DNA of 64,000 nucleotides from Euborellia annulipes (taxonomy: Eukaryota > Arthropoda > Insecta > Dermaptera > Anisolabididae): assembly GCA_023213315.1 (NCBI GenBank), contig JAKCPI010000815.1:1-64000 (forward strand). Direction: 5' to 3'. A program made the position numbers and the translations under genes. The notes under the pieces are model-generated. The model was not told the DNA's origin, did not search any database, and was given only the letters and a program-made list of their open reading frames with translations. Within the stretch, counting starts at the first letter, position 1; each line of letters starts with the position of its first letter. Below are positions 1-9,964 of the stretch, one piece after another.

Positions 1-60
1 TGAATGAATGAATAAATTTATTACGGGCCAGGGCTTTTTGCCCCATTAGCCCTCAGAAAA
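1..60 (-). repeat. 3' terminus of non-LTR element 1: hairpin and tandem tail
   Basis: On the plus strand the window opens with three TGAA units, followed within 50 bases by an inverted GGGC/GCCC pair around a short loop (about 27-52). On the element's strand this is a stem-loop just before a tandem tetranucleotide tail, the usual recognition end for target-primed reverse transcription in CR1-like elements. Element 2 has the same arrangement at 48190-48260. Confidence 0.6.
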
Positions 61-235
61 TTTTACAATTGTACAATATATAGTATAATTTAAATTCTCC
101 ACAATAATGTTTGACACATGAAGAAAACAAAGAGAGGAAAAGAGAGAAAGAGTTGAAAATAAAACAAAAAGAAAAAAAAACAAAAAACAAAAAAGATTAA
201 AAGTAAAATTCAAGAGCGAGCTAAGTAGAAACCAT

Positions 236-823
236 CTACAGTCTCGAACCGGCGCCCCGGAGAAAGTGAGCCTTCACCCTGTCAGCAAATACTCCGAGAC
301 TTGGCGCCCTTCTCACATCCACCGGTAAACTATTCCACAACCGTATGAATCGAACCCGGAAGGATTTGTCATAGAGAGTAGTCCTATGCATGGGAATCAC
401 CAAGTCACAAGGCCTCATTCTAGACCCGAGTCTCTCAAAATAGTTGTTAAAATAGGCGGGTGCCACCCCCGCCAGTACATTCCACCCAAACTTCAGACAT
501 GACACGTCTCTCATTCTCTCCGGCTTCAGCCAACCCAATTTCTCATAGTACTCCGTGATATGGTCGTCTCTTTTCAAGTTAAAAATAAATCTTATACAAC
601 AATTCAGGGCTCTCTGGATCCTAATAGATGATGTTGCGAGCATGTCACCATATACCACATCGCAATAGTTTAAATAGGGGAATATTAAGGCCTGGATTAA
701 TTTCTTTTTTAGGTTAAAGTTAAGGAAAGCGCCCGTTAATTTTATTCTATGTAGCGTGGAGAATATCTTGCGGCAGGTAACCTCCGCCTGAGGTTGCCAG
801 GTAAGTCCATGGTCAAGTGTCAA
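236..823 (-). pseudogene. Non-LTR 1 ORF2, C-terminal part (after frameshift)
   Basis: This 195-residue reading frame continues the reverse transcriptase past its palm domain. It contains a thumb/C-terminal region with the pattern CRKIFSTLHRIK, LIFPYLNYCDVVYGD and FNLKRDDHI typical of Jockey/CR1 polymerases, ending in the common RLWNSLP motif. It joins the upstream frame (853-3084) after a one-base shift within a six-G run at about 863-868 (C run on the plus strand). A G run of seven, or of four, would restore one frame. Either the copy is dead or the run is miscalled. Confidence 0.8.
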
Positions 824-852
824 CCCTAAATTTGTTACGGTTTCACTATAAG

Positions 853-3084
853 CTATAGGAACCCCCCAACAATAATATTTTCAAGATGTCCCATATCAAT
901 TTTATTTTTTAATCTAGAATATCCAATTATTATAGCTTTGGATTTTGCGGGGTTCACATTAAGCTTTAATAATTTAAGTTTTAAGAATATTCTGTTGATT
1001 TCAGTGTTTAATAATTGGATAGTGCGATTTAGATTTTCTATATCACTAGATATATATAATTGAATATCATCAGCATATAGGTGATATTTACAATCAATAG
1101 TTCCTTCGAATAAGGAGTTTATATATAATAAAAATAAAAGAGGCCCCAATGATGATCCCTGCGGTACCCCACTTTTTATTTCTTCCCATTTAGAAGTTTC
1201 TGAACCCAGGTAAACGCATTGAGACCTATTAGACAGATAAGAACATATCCATTTTATGACAGAGTCGGACAAATTAAATTCATTGAGCCGTTCTTTCAAT
1301 AAACCATGGCCAACCGAGTCAAACGCCTTAGATAGGTCGAGAAGTACCATTATGGTGCACCTGCGCTGGTCCATCCCCTCCCTCACGTCATCAGCCACTT
1401 TTACGAGAGCCGAACAGGTGCTGTGCCCCCTTCTAAATCCAGACTGCAGAACATTCAAGAGTTCTCGCTTTTCGATGTAATCACTAAGCTGATTTTGCGC
1501 GATCCCTTCCAATATTTTCGATATAGCTGATAATATACTAATTGGGCGGTAGTCTGATACATTACTGGGATTCGGGACCTTACCAATGGGGCAGACCATT
1601 GCTCTTTTCCACAATCCCGGAAATACTCCATCTCTAAAAGAACAATTGAATATCCAAGACAATGGAGGTAAGAGAGCATGGGATATAAGCTTTACCATAC
1701 CTATTGAGATCCTATCTACACCCTGACTTTCAGACTTGAGCCTTTTAATTTGTACCAAAACATCTGAAATAGTAATATTTTTAAAATGGAATTTTTCTTC
1801 GTTACATACTATATTATTGCTATTATTTTCCCCAGTTTCCGCCTGAATACTTTCATCGGACACATTCTGAGATGAGACAAAATACTCGTTCAGCTCATCC
1901 AGAGTCACAGATGGACGTTTCGTTCTATCATCTTTTTTACCAGTGACCCCAATATTTCTCAATCTGTTCCATAACTGGGATGGATTTGTGGATTGTGTCA
2001 CCATATCCGAAATATGTCTCAATTTAGTTGTCCTAATCAATTGCTTTATTTTATTTCTTAGTCTAGAGTGATACTCCTTCAAAGTAGGGTCTTTTGAGCG
2101 CTTAAATTCCCTCCAAACAGTGTCTCTTTCTTTGATTAATTTTTTAATATTATAATTCATCCATGGAGCTTGTTTCCTACGAATCGTTCTAGTTCTTAGT
2201 GGTGCATGAATATCATATATAGCAAGGATTCCTTCAGTAAGAAAATTGACCATCCTGTCAATAGAATTCATTTTTTCGATCAAAATCCACGGATAATTTT
2301 CAGCATCCTTCCTTAACATGTCAAGGTTAATATTTTTAAGGTTTCTATTAGTAAATTCTATTTCCCTATAAATTGGTATTTGAAATATTAATTTGGCAAA
2401 AACTAGATCGTGGTTTGAGATCCCCGAAAGTCCCCTCTGACCAAAATCGTCGACAATTGACAGATCATTGACAATAACCAGATCTAACAAAGTATGCGAG
2501 GTAGCGGTATGGTGGGTAGCCCCAAGATCAAGAAGATGGAGATCGAGGGATCGCAACATATTAGTTAGATAATAATAATCATGATTCCTTTGAGAGCCCT
2601 TCATGTCGGTATTAAAATCACCGACCATCACAAAATACTTATAAAGAGACAGAAAGTGGGTTAGCTCCTCCTCCAAGTCCGAGAGATATCCTATCTTGGG
2701 CGGTCTATAACAGACAGTCAGTAATAATTTAAAATAGTTAATTGTTAATTCCAAAATTAAATACTCGGGTCTGAACGAAACATTCTCATTAGACTTTGAG
2801 ATAAGTTTTACCCCAACATCCTCCCTAACATAGACTCCGACTCCTCCCCCATTGCGACCCACACGGTCATGTCTCAAAAGATAATAACCCGGCAAAAATA
2901 CACAATTGTCGCTCATATGTGGCTTCAGCCAAGTCTCAGAGACACAAATTATGTCATAATCAGCCGATACAAACTCTCGAAAAAATTCATTAAAATTACC
3001 TATTAATGACTGGGCATTTACATGAGCGATGCGCAGTCCCTCCGTTGCACCGGGTCTCGAATCACCCAACGGACTCACTCTCAA
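853..3084 (-). CDS. Non-LTR 1 ORF2: endonuclease-reverse transcriptase (frameshifted copy)
   Basis: This 743-residue ORF encodes an APE-type endonuclease followed by a reverse transcriptase. Endonuclease landmarks are HVNAQSL (N23), SETWL (E50), YRPP (126-129), GDFN (155-158) and SNHD (223-226). The last is normally SDH, so the aspartate is replaced by asparagine. The RT carries DYRPISIL (about 511-518), GFRRGHS, LLDLSKAFDSV (catalytic D583), SGVPQGSSLGP and YADD (670-673), so the polymerase catalytic aspartates are intact. The start ATG lies shortly before the endonuclease domain. The frame ends early at a shift in a G run, and the remaining roughly 190 residues continue at 236-823. It would nick target DNA and prime reverse transcription there. 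Confidence 0.85.
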   Translation of the reverse strand: MRVSPLGDSRPGATEGLRIAHVNAQSLIGNFNEFFREFVSADYDIICVSETWLKPHMSDNCVFLPGYYLLRHDRVGRNGGGVGVYVREDVGVKLISKSNENVSFRPEYLILELTINYFKLLLTVCYRPPKIGYLSDLEEELTHFLSLYKYFVMVGDFNTDMKGSQRNHDYYYLTNMLRSLDLHLLDLGATHHTATSHTLLDLVIVNDLSIVDDFGQRGLSGISNHDLVFAKLIFQIPIYREIEFTNRNLKNINLDMLRKDAENYPWILIEKMNSIDRMVNFLTEGILAIYDIHAPLRTRTIRRKQAPWMNYNIKKLIKERDTVWREFKRSKDPTLKEYHSRLRNKIKQLIRTTKLRHISDMVTQSTNPSQLWNRLRNIGVTGKKDDRTKRPSVTLDELNEYFVSSQNVSDESIQAETGENNSNNIVCNEEKFHFKNITISDVLVQIKRLKSESQGVDRISIGMVKLISHALLPPLSWIFNCSFRDGVFPGLWKRAMVCPIGKVPNPSNVSDYRPISILSAISKILEGIAQNQLSDYIEKRELLNVLQSGFRRGHSTCSALVKVADDVREGMDQRRCTIMVLLDLSKAFDSVGHGLLKERLNEFNLSDSVIKWICSYLSNRSQCVYLGSETSKWEEIKSGVPQGSSLGPLLFLLYINSLFEGTIDCKYHLYADDIQLYISSDIENLNRTIQLLNTEINRIFLKLKLLKLNVNPAKSKAIIIGYSRLKNKIDMGHLENIIVGGFL

Positions 3085-3925
3085 AGTATTTTAGAGAAAA
3101 AAAAATAAATAAAGTGTAATAAAAAAAATAAATAAATAATAATAATAAATAAATAGATAATTAGATAGATAAATAAAAAGATATACTCCTCCCCCCTTCC
3201 GGCCTTTCCCCTCTTTAGGCTTCTTCGCTCAGAGGCTCTTATTTATAAGCGTTACATTCCAACAATATGATAAATCATACTTGTATTGTTATGAACGGTC
3301 ATCACACATAACAGTGTTAATCTACTTTAGCAATTATCAATTCATTTACATTAGAGAAAAGAAAATAATGATCATCAAAAAAAAAAAAAACAAAACAAAA
3401 ACAAATTAATAATAATAATAAGAGAAATTGTTTCCATTTCCCTCTCCTATCTCATCTATATATATCTTTAGATTTTCAAATCTTATAATCAATATCGAAT
3501 TCATAACAGATAATTATAAAACACTTTGATACACAAATAAATAGATTCCATTTTTTGTTCTATAAGCTCTCCAAATCACATAAGCAGCTAATAATTTCAA
3601 GAAGAAACTAATAATTAAGCTCATATAAATTTAGAATGCATTAACTATAATTAGTAAATCTTAAAAAAAAAAAAAAAAAAAAAAACATATTGAGAGCAAA
3701 AGAGAGAGAGAGCATAGAGTAATACAGTTAAAAAAGAAAAAAAAAATAATAATAATAAAAGACAAAAGAAAAGAAAAATAAATCAAAGCAGGAAATTATA
3801 TCAAATATATCAATTAATATGTAAAATAAAAATAAATTTCTCAGAAACAATGCCATAGATAATTCAATCATATGTTAATTTATATAGATGAATGTTTAAT
3901 TCAAATATAGGCCTATCATATCAAA
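3085..3925 (-). other. Low-complexity inter-ORF region of non-LTR element 1
   Basis: About 840 bases separate the ORF1 stop from the ORF2 start. They are mostly A/T with (AAT)n, (AAAT)n, (GATA)-like runs and long A runs (for example 3663-3684), plus one C/T-rich patch at 3186-3240. No coding potential is seen. This spacing is unusually long for the group (element 2 overlaps its ORFs), so it may hold an insertion or expanded simple repeats. Confidence 0.55.
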
Positions 3926-4579
3926 TTATTTATTATATAATGATATAGTACCGTTAGTTTTCTTATAGTAAATATTTCCATGTGTAGTCCACACATTTCG
4001 AGGACCGTGGTTGTCGACTGCAGCCTTCAGAAGTTTCCGCCTATGATAGGTGAGATCCTCTCGAATGACGATTCCCGTTCCTCTCAGTCCTTTCTTGGCC
4101 CCAAAAACATTAGATTTGACGAGATGTGATGTGAATTTCACCAGGATAGGAGCCGGTGCTTTTCTTTGAGAGTCACTCCTAGCAGCTTGAGAGCCACTTA
4201 CTTCTTCAGGATTGCGCTTCCGGCCTCCACCCAGGCGGCGACACTGATCAATCTCACTATCTTGAATTGAGATATGGAGATTTTTTTGACAAAGTTCTTT
4301 AACAGTTGAGATTGGGTCCTTATTATGACGCGTATCATCCTGCACGCCGAATATCAGAATTGTGTTGCTTCTATTTGCTTGTTCAAGCGAGTCAAACTTT
4401 TTAAAGTACTCACTCTTTAGCGTTTCGAGTTCATTTCTTAATTCGTCACGAATATCGTTCACAATTCTAATGAGTGCAGGTTCGACAGCCTTCACCAGGG
4501 CATCAATGAGTGACGAATCCTCGAAGGCATCCCTTATTGCAGTCTTCAAAGCTTCAGTTGTTGATTTAGGCATCTTCAA
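3926..4579 (-). CDS. Non-LTR 1 ORF1: RNA-binding chaperone-like protein
   Basis: This 217-residue ORF opens with an amphipathic, probably coiled-coil segment (about residues 15-70) that would allow multimerisation. An RRM-like block follows, beginning TILIFGVQDD (73-82) and including DSEIDQCRRLG (107-117) and APILVKFTSH (143-152). The C-terminal domain has a GIVIREDLT pattern (169-177). This is the ORF1 type shared by L1/CR1/Jockey-like elements, which coats element RNA and acts as a nucleic-acid chaperone. There are no CCHC knuckles, unlike ORF1 of element 2. The frame is intact and its start is 840 bases upstream of ORF2. Confidence 0.75.
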   Translation of the reverse strand: MKMPKSTTEALKTAIRDAFEDSSLIDALVKAVEPALIRIVNDIRDELRNELETLKSEYFKKFDSLEQANRSNTILIFGVQDDTRHNKDPISTVKELCQKNLHISIQDSEIDQCRRLGGGRKRNPEEVSGSQAARSDSQRKAPAPILVKFTSHLVKSNVFGAKKGLRGTGIVIREDLTYHRRKLLKAAVDNHGPRNVWTTHGNIYYKKTNGTISLYNK

Positions 4580-4649
4580 GTATTTGAATAATCAATTCAA
4601 AATAATAACTTGGTACTTTTAAAAATTTTCAATATTTAGAAATGTTTAA

Positions 4650-4850
4650 AATTTTTTCCTAGAGTACAGACGGCCTCAGAGCGAGAGCGCAGCTAGACAC
4701 GTCCGCACGCCATGAACGCAGCAGAGAGAGAGAGCCCAAACGACTGACTCCGAATGACTCATGTCTCGGTCTCGCCTTAAGATAGGCAGCCAGCAAACAA
4801 GCAGGCATCGATCGATAAGATAGAACGCATTGCTCTCTAAGCGCCCAAAA
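4650..4850 (-). promoter_or_regulatory. Probable 5' UTR/internal promoter of non-LTR element 1
   Basis: A patch of clearly higher GC than its surroundings lies directly upstream of ORF1 on the minus strand, ending at the boundary with an A run (4848-4859). In this class the promoter is internal to the 5' UTR, so this is the expected position. No specific promoter element is assigned. Confidence 0.4.
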
Positions 4851-4926
4851 AAAAAAAAATTAACAAATAAATTCTCTATTTATAAAAATTCCATTCACTT
4901 GCAAACTAACGGGGTTTTATTCTGTT

Positions 4927-5172
4927 GGGAATAAAATCGAAATTAAATACATTTTAAGACTCTCTTTATTTACACACCCTTAAAACTCACCCCTCAATTA
5001 AATAAAATACTTCCAAGGGTTATTTTTTGTATTTATTTATTTATTAGGGATAAATTCGAAGTGAAATAATTTTTAAAAGACTATCTTTATTTACCCACCC
5101 TTAAAACTCACCCCTCCATTAAATAAAATGCTTCCAAGGGTTATTTTTTGTATTTATTTATTTATTAGGGAT
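4927..5172. repeat. Two-copy tandem duplication, 121-bp period
   Basis: Two adjacent units share a body running from ATAAAATCGAA/ATAAATTCGAA through CTTTATTTAC and ACTTCCAAGGG to TTTATTTATTTA. The CTTTATT landmark recurs at 4963 and 5084. The units differ at scattered positions, so the duplication is not very recent. Confidence 0.75.
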
Positions 5173-5868
5173 ATATTCTTTAAGCGTTTTTTTTTTTTAA
5201 TTTTTTGATATTTCTATAGCGAACTGTTGAATTAATTTGTAAAATTCATTGTTTAACAATATTTGGTTATTTTTTGTTTTTAAAAAGAGAATCGAATGAT
5301 TTTAATCGAAATGTTTTATAACAAAGAATAGATGAATATATAGGCCTATATGAAAATAATTTGCCCCCTACATCCCCCGCGGCATAATCAATAATTAATT
5401 CACAAGGGGTGAAGAATTGTGAGGTTTGTTGGATTAATTAAGAAATTTTTATATTTTTCTCTCTGTTTTATCATACAATAGAATTCTTCAAATTAATTGA
5501 TAATTAATATTTGGGATTTTACATAATTGATTTGATTCAAAGGTTAATTAACCCACCTCCGCAAGAACCACCCTTATTTCTACATTAAATAACCAACTAA
5601 AGAGAAAAAATCTTTTTTTTTTTTAGATAGACAAAAAGGAATTATTATATCTTACTCATTAGAAACAAATCAAGTTGGTAGTTTAAAAGAAAATTATTCT
5701 GGCTAATATTTTTAATTTTGAAAAATATTTAAATTGAATATTAAAAAATTATAAGATGTAGTCACGAATTATAATAAATAATTTAGTGGGTAATTAAGCA
5801 TTTACGAATAGAAAGAATTTAATCATTCCCCTCCCATTCATTTCTATAGACCTAATATAGAAAGCAGA
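5173..5868. other. AT-rich intergenic DNA
   Basis: A/T-rich sequence with short homopolymers. No ORF, tRNA or recognised repeat end is visible. Confidence 0.5.
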
Positions 5869-5869
5869 G

Positions 5870-6262
5870 AATTTTTTACTTTCTCTTATCCTATATATGA
5901 AATATATAGAGAGAAAGTATTGAATTCATGTCAAAAATTCGATGTTAAGTTTTGGATCTTCACGTTTTGAGGTCCCCTGAATCCAAAAGAGTTGTTTTCG
6001 CGACCTGTTCTGTCTATGTGTGTGTGTTTGTGTGTGTGAACAAAATATCTCAGGAACTAAAAGAGCTACGAGATTGAAATTTTATATTTAAGTTAGACAC
6101 CTCACCAAGGGGTGAAAATAAGCTTTTGAACAAACTCGGCCAAAAAGTACTAGTACTTTACTGAAGTACTTTTTCAGTTTTTTTTTTTTTTTTTTTAATT
6201 TTCTCAAAATTCGGTCCAATGATTTTGTTTAAAATAAATCAGTTATTTTTAACATGCTCTTT
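5870..6262 (+). repeat. Dispersed repeat family A, partial copy
   Basis: Family A is a ~570-bp non-coding repeat. It starts with a TTTACTTTCTCTTA / GAGAGAAAGTA hairpin, passes through a GATGT(C)GAGATTTTG block, a TGTCTGTCTGTGTG microsatellite and a palindromic AGTACTAGTACT block, and ends in a CTGGTGTGAC hairpin. This copy has the start and middle and fades out near 6262. Confidence 0.75.
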
Positions 6263-6528
6263 ATTTAATTATTATTTGAAATTTTATTCTATGTTAGAAT
6301 ATTCCCATATTGTAGAATTAGAATTTGTAAGAAGAAATTTTTGAATTTTTTAATGAAAAAAATTCGAATCTCTCTCAAAAAGGAATCTGTTGGTAGCGTA
6401 ATGAAGGGGGGGGGGGAGAGACTTCTATAGAAACAAATATCATAAAATGAATTTTTCTATGGGCCGATAAGAGATTTTAAAAGAAAGAGAATGAATGACC
6501 TTTCCCCTCCCCATGATGAGATAAATTG

Positions 6529-6621
6529 AAAAAATCTGGTGTGACTGGTTGAACAGCACACAACTTTCTCTTACCTTCGGTAATCGAAAGTTGTCTTGTG
6601 TGCTTGTCGCACCAGATTTTT
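6529..6621. repeat. CTGGTGTGAC palindrome (end of family A)
   Basis: An inverted repeat of about 45-bp arms running from AAAATCTGGTGTGACTGG to a mirrored CGCACCAGATTTTT, with CTTTCTCTTACC / GGTAATCGAAAG at its centre. The same hairpin closes family A at 44593-44686 and 59505-59598. Confidence 0.8.
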
Positions 6622-6734
6622 CGTGTCGACATATATTTAGTTTCCGCAAATATATTATAATTCAAGATGTAAAATAAATAAGAATGCTTGGACCCCAATA
6701 TATATATTCTCACAATAACGGTTACTGTTTAAAG

Positions 6735-7156
6735 CACTGATTCCCAACCGGTGTGCCCAGGCACCCAAGGGTGCCGCGAGAATGGGTAAGGGGTGCCGCG
6801 AGATATTTAGATAAACAAAAAAAAATAAAAAAATAAAGAGGCGGAAAAAATAAAGTTTTGCAAAAAAAAAGGTCAAAATGATTTTAACGTAAGTGGCAAA
6901 AATGTTCCGGAGTGCCGAAAAAATTTAGCTTTGTTAAAAAAGGATCAATTGATTTACACGGAAAGGGAAAAATTTCCGCAAAAATTTCGTTTTCCTAAAA
7001 AAAAAAAAAAAAAAAAAAGGTAAAACAAAATATTTTCCGCAGCTTCCGTTTTGCTTGGGGGGGGGGGGGAGGGAAGCACCCTTCTAGGGGCACCCCCTAG
7101 TGTTTTCCCAACGCACCTCTGGGGTGCCTTGGACTTCAAAAGGTTGGGAAACACTA
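6735..7156. mobile_element. hAT-like MITE, 8-bp TSD gtttaaag
   Basis: The ends are CACTGATTCCCAACC and, inverted, TAGTGTTTCCCAACC (12 of 15 match). The element is flanked by perfect 8-bp direct repeats gtttaaag at 6727-6734 and 7157-7164. An 8-bp duplication and this terminal style are characteristic of hAT transposons. The 422-bp interior is non-coding, with A runs and repeated GGGTGCCGCGAGA. It interrupts a repeat whose uninterrupted relative is at 54300-54390 (minus). Confidence 0.9.
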
Positions 7157-7167
7157 GTTTAAAGTCT

Positions 7168-7225
7168 TATATGGCCTGAGTTGCCGAAAAGACTGTGTAT
7201 ATGTTTGTGTGAATGGGAAAAACGT
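7168..7225 (+). repeat. Short dispersed repeat (GCCGAAAAGACTGTG family)
   Basis: The sequence from TTATATGGCCTGAG through GCCGAAAAGACTGTG to GTGTGAATGGGAAAAA recurs at 7733-7760 and, inverted, at 54300-54365. The left half of this copy lies before the hAT insertion, at about 6700-6734. Confidence 0.7.
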
Positions 7226-7319
7226 GTGTTTTTTAGTGATGAGAATTGGCTGTAGACTTTGAATTGGGATTAGGAGACTTTGCAGCCAAGGAATTAAATA
7301 AAAAAACTTTTATTTAATT

Positions 7320-7372
7320 ATTAACCGTCGACGTTTCGGTCGCAAATCACGACCTTCCTCAGGATGATTAAT
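7320..7372 (-). ncRNA. Hammerhead-like ribozyme, minimal stem III (best copy)
   Basis: Read on the minus strand: a 10-nt strand AUUAAUCAUC, core CUGAGGA, one extra A, stem GGUCG, a 7-nt loop, CGACC, GAAA, then CGUC and GACGGUUAAU. The two outer strands pair at nine of ten positions (one mismatch, one G-U). ACGU between GAAA and the C is self-complementary, as expected if stem III forms only in a dimer. The core matches CUGANGA...GAAA. The unpaired A before stem II departs from the canonical fold. Cleavage activity is inferred, not shown. Confidence 0.65.
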
Positions 7373-7507
7373 TGTTAAAATACAATGTCTATTGATTGTA
7401 ATAAGTCCTAAGCGAGCAAGTCACTCACTCTTAATACATATAGCCCAATTAAATATTGTATAATTTACAATGATAATTGAATATAATACTGTTAACCTTG
7501 TATTCTA

Positions 7508-7560
7508 ATTAATCGTCACGAGGAAGGCCGTGATTTGCGACCGAAACGTCGACGGTTAAT
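7508..7560 (+). ncRNA. Hammerhead-like motif, damaged core (partner arm)
   Basis: The inverted partner of 7320-7372. The outer strands ATTAATCGTC and GACGGTTAAT still pair, and the stem is GGCCG/CGACC with one mismatch. The core has become ACGAGGA, losing the conserved C3 and U4, so it should be inactive. Confidence 0.55.
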
Positions 7561-7797
7561 ATTTAAATAAATTTTTTTATTTAATTCCTCGACTGCAAAG
7601 TCTTCTATACCCAAGTGTTGCTTTTTATTTAAAAAAAAAAAGATGTAAAACTTTTAAACATGGCAAAATATTTATATTTTGTTACCATGGCAACCAATTC
7701 TCCTATCCTTCCTAAGAAGTACAAGAGTTCCTAAGTTGCCGAAAAGACTGTGTGAATGAGAGAAGTACAAGAGTTACCGAACGTCGCGGGTTCGGAC

Positions 7798-8205
7798 CCC
7801 AGGCAGTCCGATAACATATACGACCATCCTCAGAGCCAGGTTAATGTCTGAAAATATATATAATCCTCGCCAAGTTATATTGGGCACACACAATTATACG
7901 TAGCTTAATCATGATAATGCCTCAAATTTTATTATAGATACCTTCCTCTCCCAAAAAACAATACCCCCCCCAACAAAATATTCAACAAAAAAGGTTTCCC
8001 CCCCCCCAAAAAAAAAAAAAAAATCCTTCTTTCCCCCCCCCCCCCCACCCCTCCCCCAACCAAAACTTTACACTTTTTAAAAATTATCGTGCCATGGACA
8101 GAGAGTGAATGACATTCACTTGGCGAGGATTATATATGTTTTACCAGACATTAACCTGGCCTTGAGGATGGTCCCATATGTGACCGAAACGTCGGCCCTG
8201 GTTTA
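7798..8205. repeat. Foldback element with homopolymer spacer
   Basis: Arms at about 7798-7888 and 8116-8203 share CCAGGTTAATGTCTG and TATAATCCTCGCCAAGT in opposite orientation. The spacer is almost all A/C homopolymer runs. Each arm has an outward CTGAGGATGGTC...-type motif. Confidence 0.75.
8158..8197 (+). ncRNA. Hammerhead-like motif, one core change
   Basis: GGCC, UUGAGGA (consensus CUGANGA), U, GGUC-loop-GACC, GAAA, CGUC, GGCC. Outer strands and stem II pair perfectly over 4 bp each. C3 is replaced by U. The opposite arm (7800-7855) keeps CUGAGGA but has a decayed GAAA side. Confidence 0.5.
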
Positions 8206-8599
8206 TTAATAAATTGAAATATAATTAGAGGCTTGCTCATTCATTCTTCCTATTTAAATATCTTTTTATATAAACAATTTTCTAAAATTCTTTTTTTATG
8301 TAAAACATTTACCCTCTCTTCCCACACAATCAAAATTTTTCAATTTCCTTCACTAGCTTCAGATTTGTTTCTTTTTCGATCATTTTTTTGGGAAGTATCG
8401 AGGAAACCAGGCGACTGAGTAGCTTGGAGACCTGCATGTCCAGTCTCTTGGCAACTGAGTCGCGCAGTCGCCGAGTATCGGCGACTGGAGTTTCCCCGTG
8501 TGAATGGCGCCATTGGATTACACATGTCAAGTCTCTTCGCTACCCAGTATCCTAGTTGCTCGGAGATTTGAGTATCCCCGTGTGAATAGTGTCTAAATT

Positions 8600-8763
8600 G
8601 AACCCAGACAGACAGACACACAGACAGACGGACCATGTTGCGAAAACTACTTTTTTGGATTCAAAGGACCTCAAAACGTGTATATCCATCGAATTTTTGA
8701 CATGAAACCAATATTTTCTCTCTATATACATTAGCATATATAGAGGTAAGAGAAAGTAAAAAT
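8600..8763 (-). repeat. Dispersed repeat family A, partial copy
   Basis: The minus strand shows the CTTTCTCTTACC start hairpin, the CAAAAATTCGATG block and the GTCTGTCTG microsatellite. It is truncated near 8600 where a GTTTCCCCGTGTGAATGG-like direct repeat begins (8490-8590). Confidence 0.75.
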
Positions 8764-9241
8764 TTGTTGTCAGGACTTCTTACCTAGTGCAGAGAAAGAG
8801 AGATAGAGAGACCCTCGGTGTGCGCTTAGCTGGGGATGCACGAGCGAGAAGGTCGATGATTATATATATAACAAAGAGTATACGTGTTGAGATTTCGCTT
8901 CTATGTGATGATCCCTCATTTGCATGTTGATTTGTTTTAGCCGATTTCGACTCGTTGCCAAGTAACACATGAAGAGATGCTGAAACAAAAGGAAATATAA
9001 TAAATTATATTAAATACCTATTTTTTTCTCTAATTTAAATATCTTATTCAAAGTTAATATTTTATCATCTACATATGACAATTTAAATTTATATTAAATA
9101 GTTTTTTATTAATGTTTTAATAATAGTTTAATTTAACCCAAATGTCCTTTCCTAATTACTTGAAGAAATATTTATTTCACAAATATTATTTCTAGTCAAA
9201 TCGTAAATAGCAAAGCATATGTATTAATAAAAATTTTTTCA
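8764..9241. other. AT-rich intergenic DNA
   Basis: No feature is recognised. Short open frames on the minus strand here have no recognisable domain. Confidence 0.45.
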
Positions 9242-9556
9242 TTTTTAAAGGATATTACAGGATGTCAACGGCTACTCGAAGATCGTGGTGAGTGTAATGT
9301 TTATATAAAAAATTAAAAAAAAATTTGTTATAATTAATATTATTTTTTATTTCTAATCACTTATCGGCCAACCAGTGTACATTATTGGTTTCAATCCATC
9401 GATCGGATTATCTTCCGGGCCTACAAAAGGCCGATAAGTGACTAGAAATAAAAAATAATAATAATAAAAAGTTTTTTTTTTAAATTTTTTATATAAACAA
9501 TACACTCACCACGATCTTCGAGTAGCCGTTGACATCCTGTAATATCCTTTAAAAAA
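9242..9556. repeat. Foldback element, ~125-bp arms
   Basis: The left arm contains GGATATTACAGGATG and CACTTATCGGCC; the right arm carries the exact inverse of both. The loop (about 9372-9428) includes CATCGATCGG. Arm identity is high except at A/T runs. Non-coding. Confidence 0.85.
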
Positions 9557-9964
9557 GACTATGTTTTAAATATGTTTTCGCGGCAAGAATCCTCAAGTCA
9601 AAAAATTTTTCTTTTACTCTTGAAATTTCAACGGATTTTAATTAATATAAGAAAATGTCCCCATGAACGAAGAAGGGGATAAGGGGGGGGGGGGGGCCCC
9701 CCCGATGACGATGATGTCCATCGATTCCTATGACACGGGAAATGGACATCCTCTTCGTGTCAAGTTTATTATTCGTTAATGCTATTTTGAAAATTGGAAA
9801 AAAATAACAAACTTATCTAAAAATAATATTAAAAACTTTTTGACTTGACGGGAGAAATAAAACAGCAAACATTTCAAAAGGAACGAACCCTTTAATGCTC
9901 GTCTTCCTCTCTTCATGCAAAAGTTGAAACACACCAGACGAAGGATCGCCAAAGAACTATATCC
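9557..9964. other. Unassigned AT-rich stretch
   Basis: It contains a 12-base G run followed by a 7-base C run at 9687-9705 and no coding signal. Confidence 0.4.

Larger units (their letters stand above)
1..4850 (-). mobile_element. Non-LTR retrotransposon 1 (Jockey/CR1-type), nearly complete
   Basis: A two-ORF LINE read on the minus strand. A GC-richer 5' UTR lies at about 4650-4850, ORF1 at 3926-4579, a low-complexity inter-ORF region at 3085-3925, and ORF2 (endonuclease plus reverse transcriptase) at 236-3084 with one frameshift. The 3' end at the left window edge carries a GGGC...GCCC hairpin followed by a short ATTCA/TTCA-type tandem tail, as in CR1/Jockey relatives that end in microsatellites rather than poly(A). 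The element may run a few bases beyond position 1. The clade call rests on domain order and motifs only. Confidence 0.85.
7274..7603. repeat. Foldback element with divergent hammerhead-like motifs
   Basis: Inverted arms begin at AGACTTTGCAG (7274) and end at CTGCAAAGTCT (7603), each about 100 bp. Each arm carries a CTGAGGA...GAAACGTC motif read outward. The spacer (about 7375-7505) is AT-rich. No ORF is present. Confidence 0.85.

Noticed and set aside
1256..1679. Short frames on both strands within LINE 1 ORF2
   Set aside because: They are shadows of the reverse-transcriptase frame.
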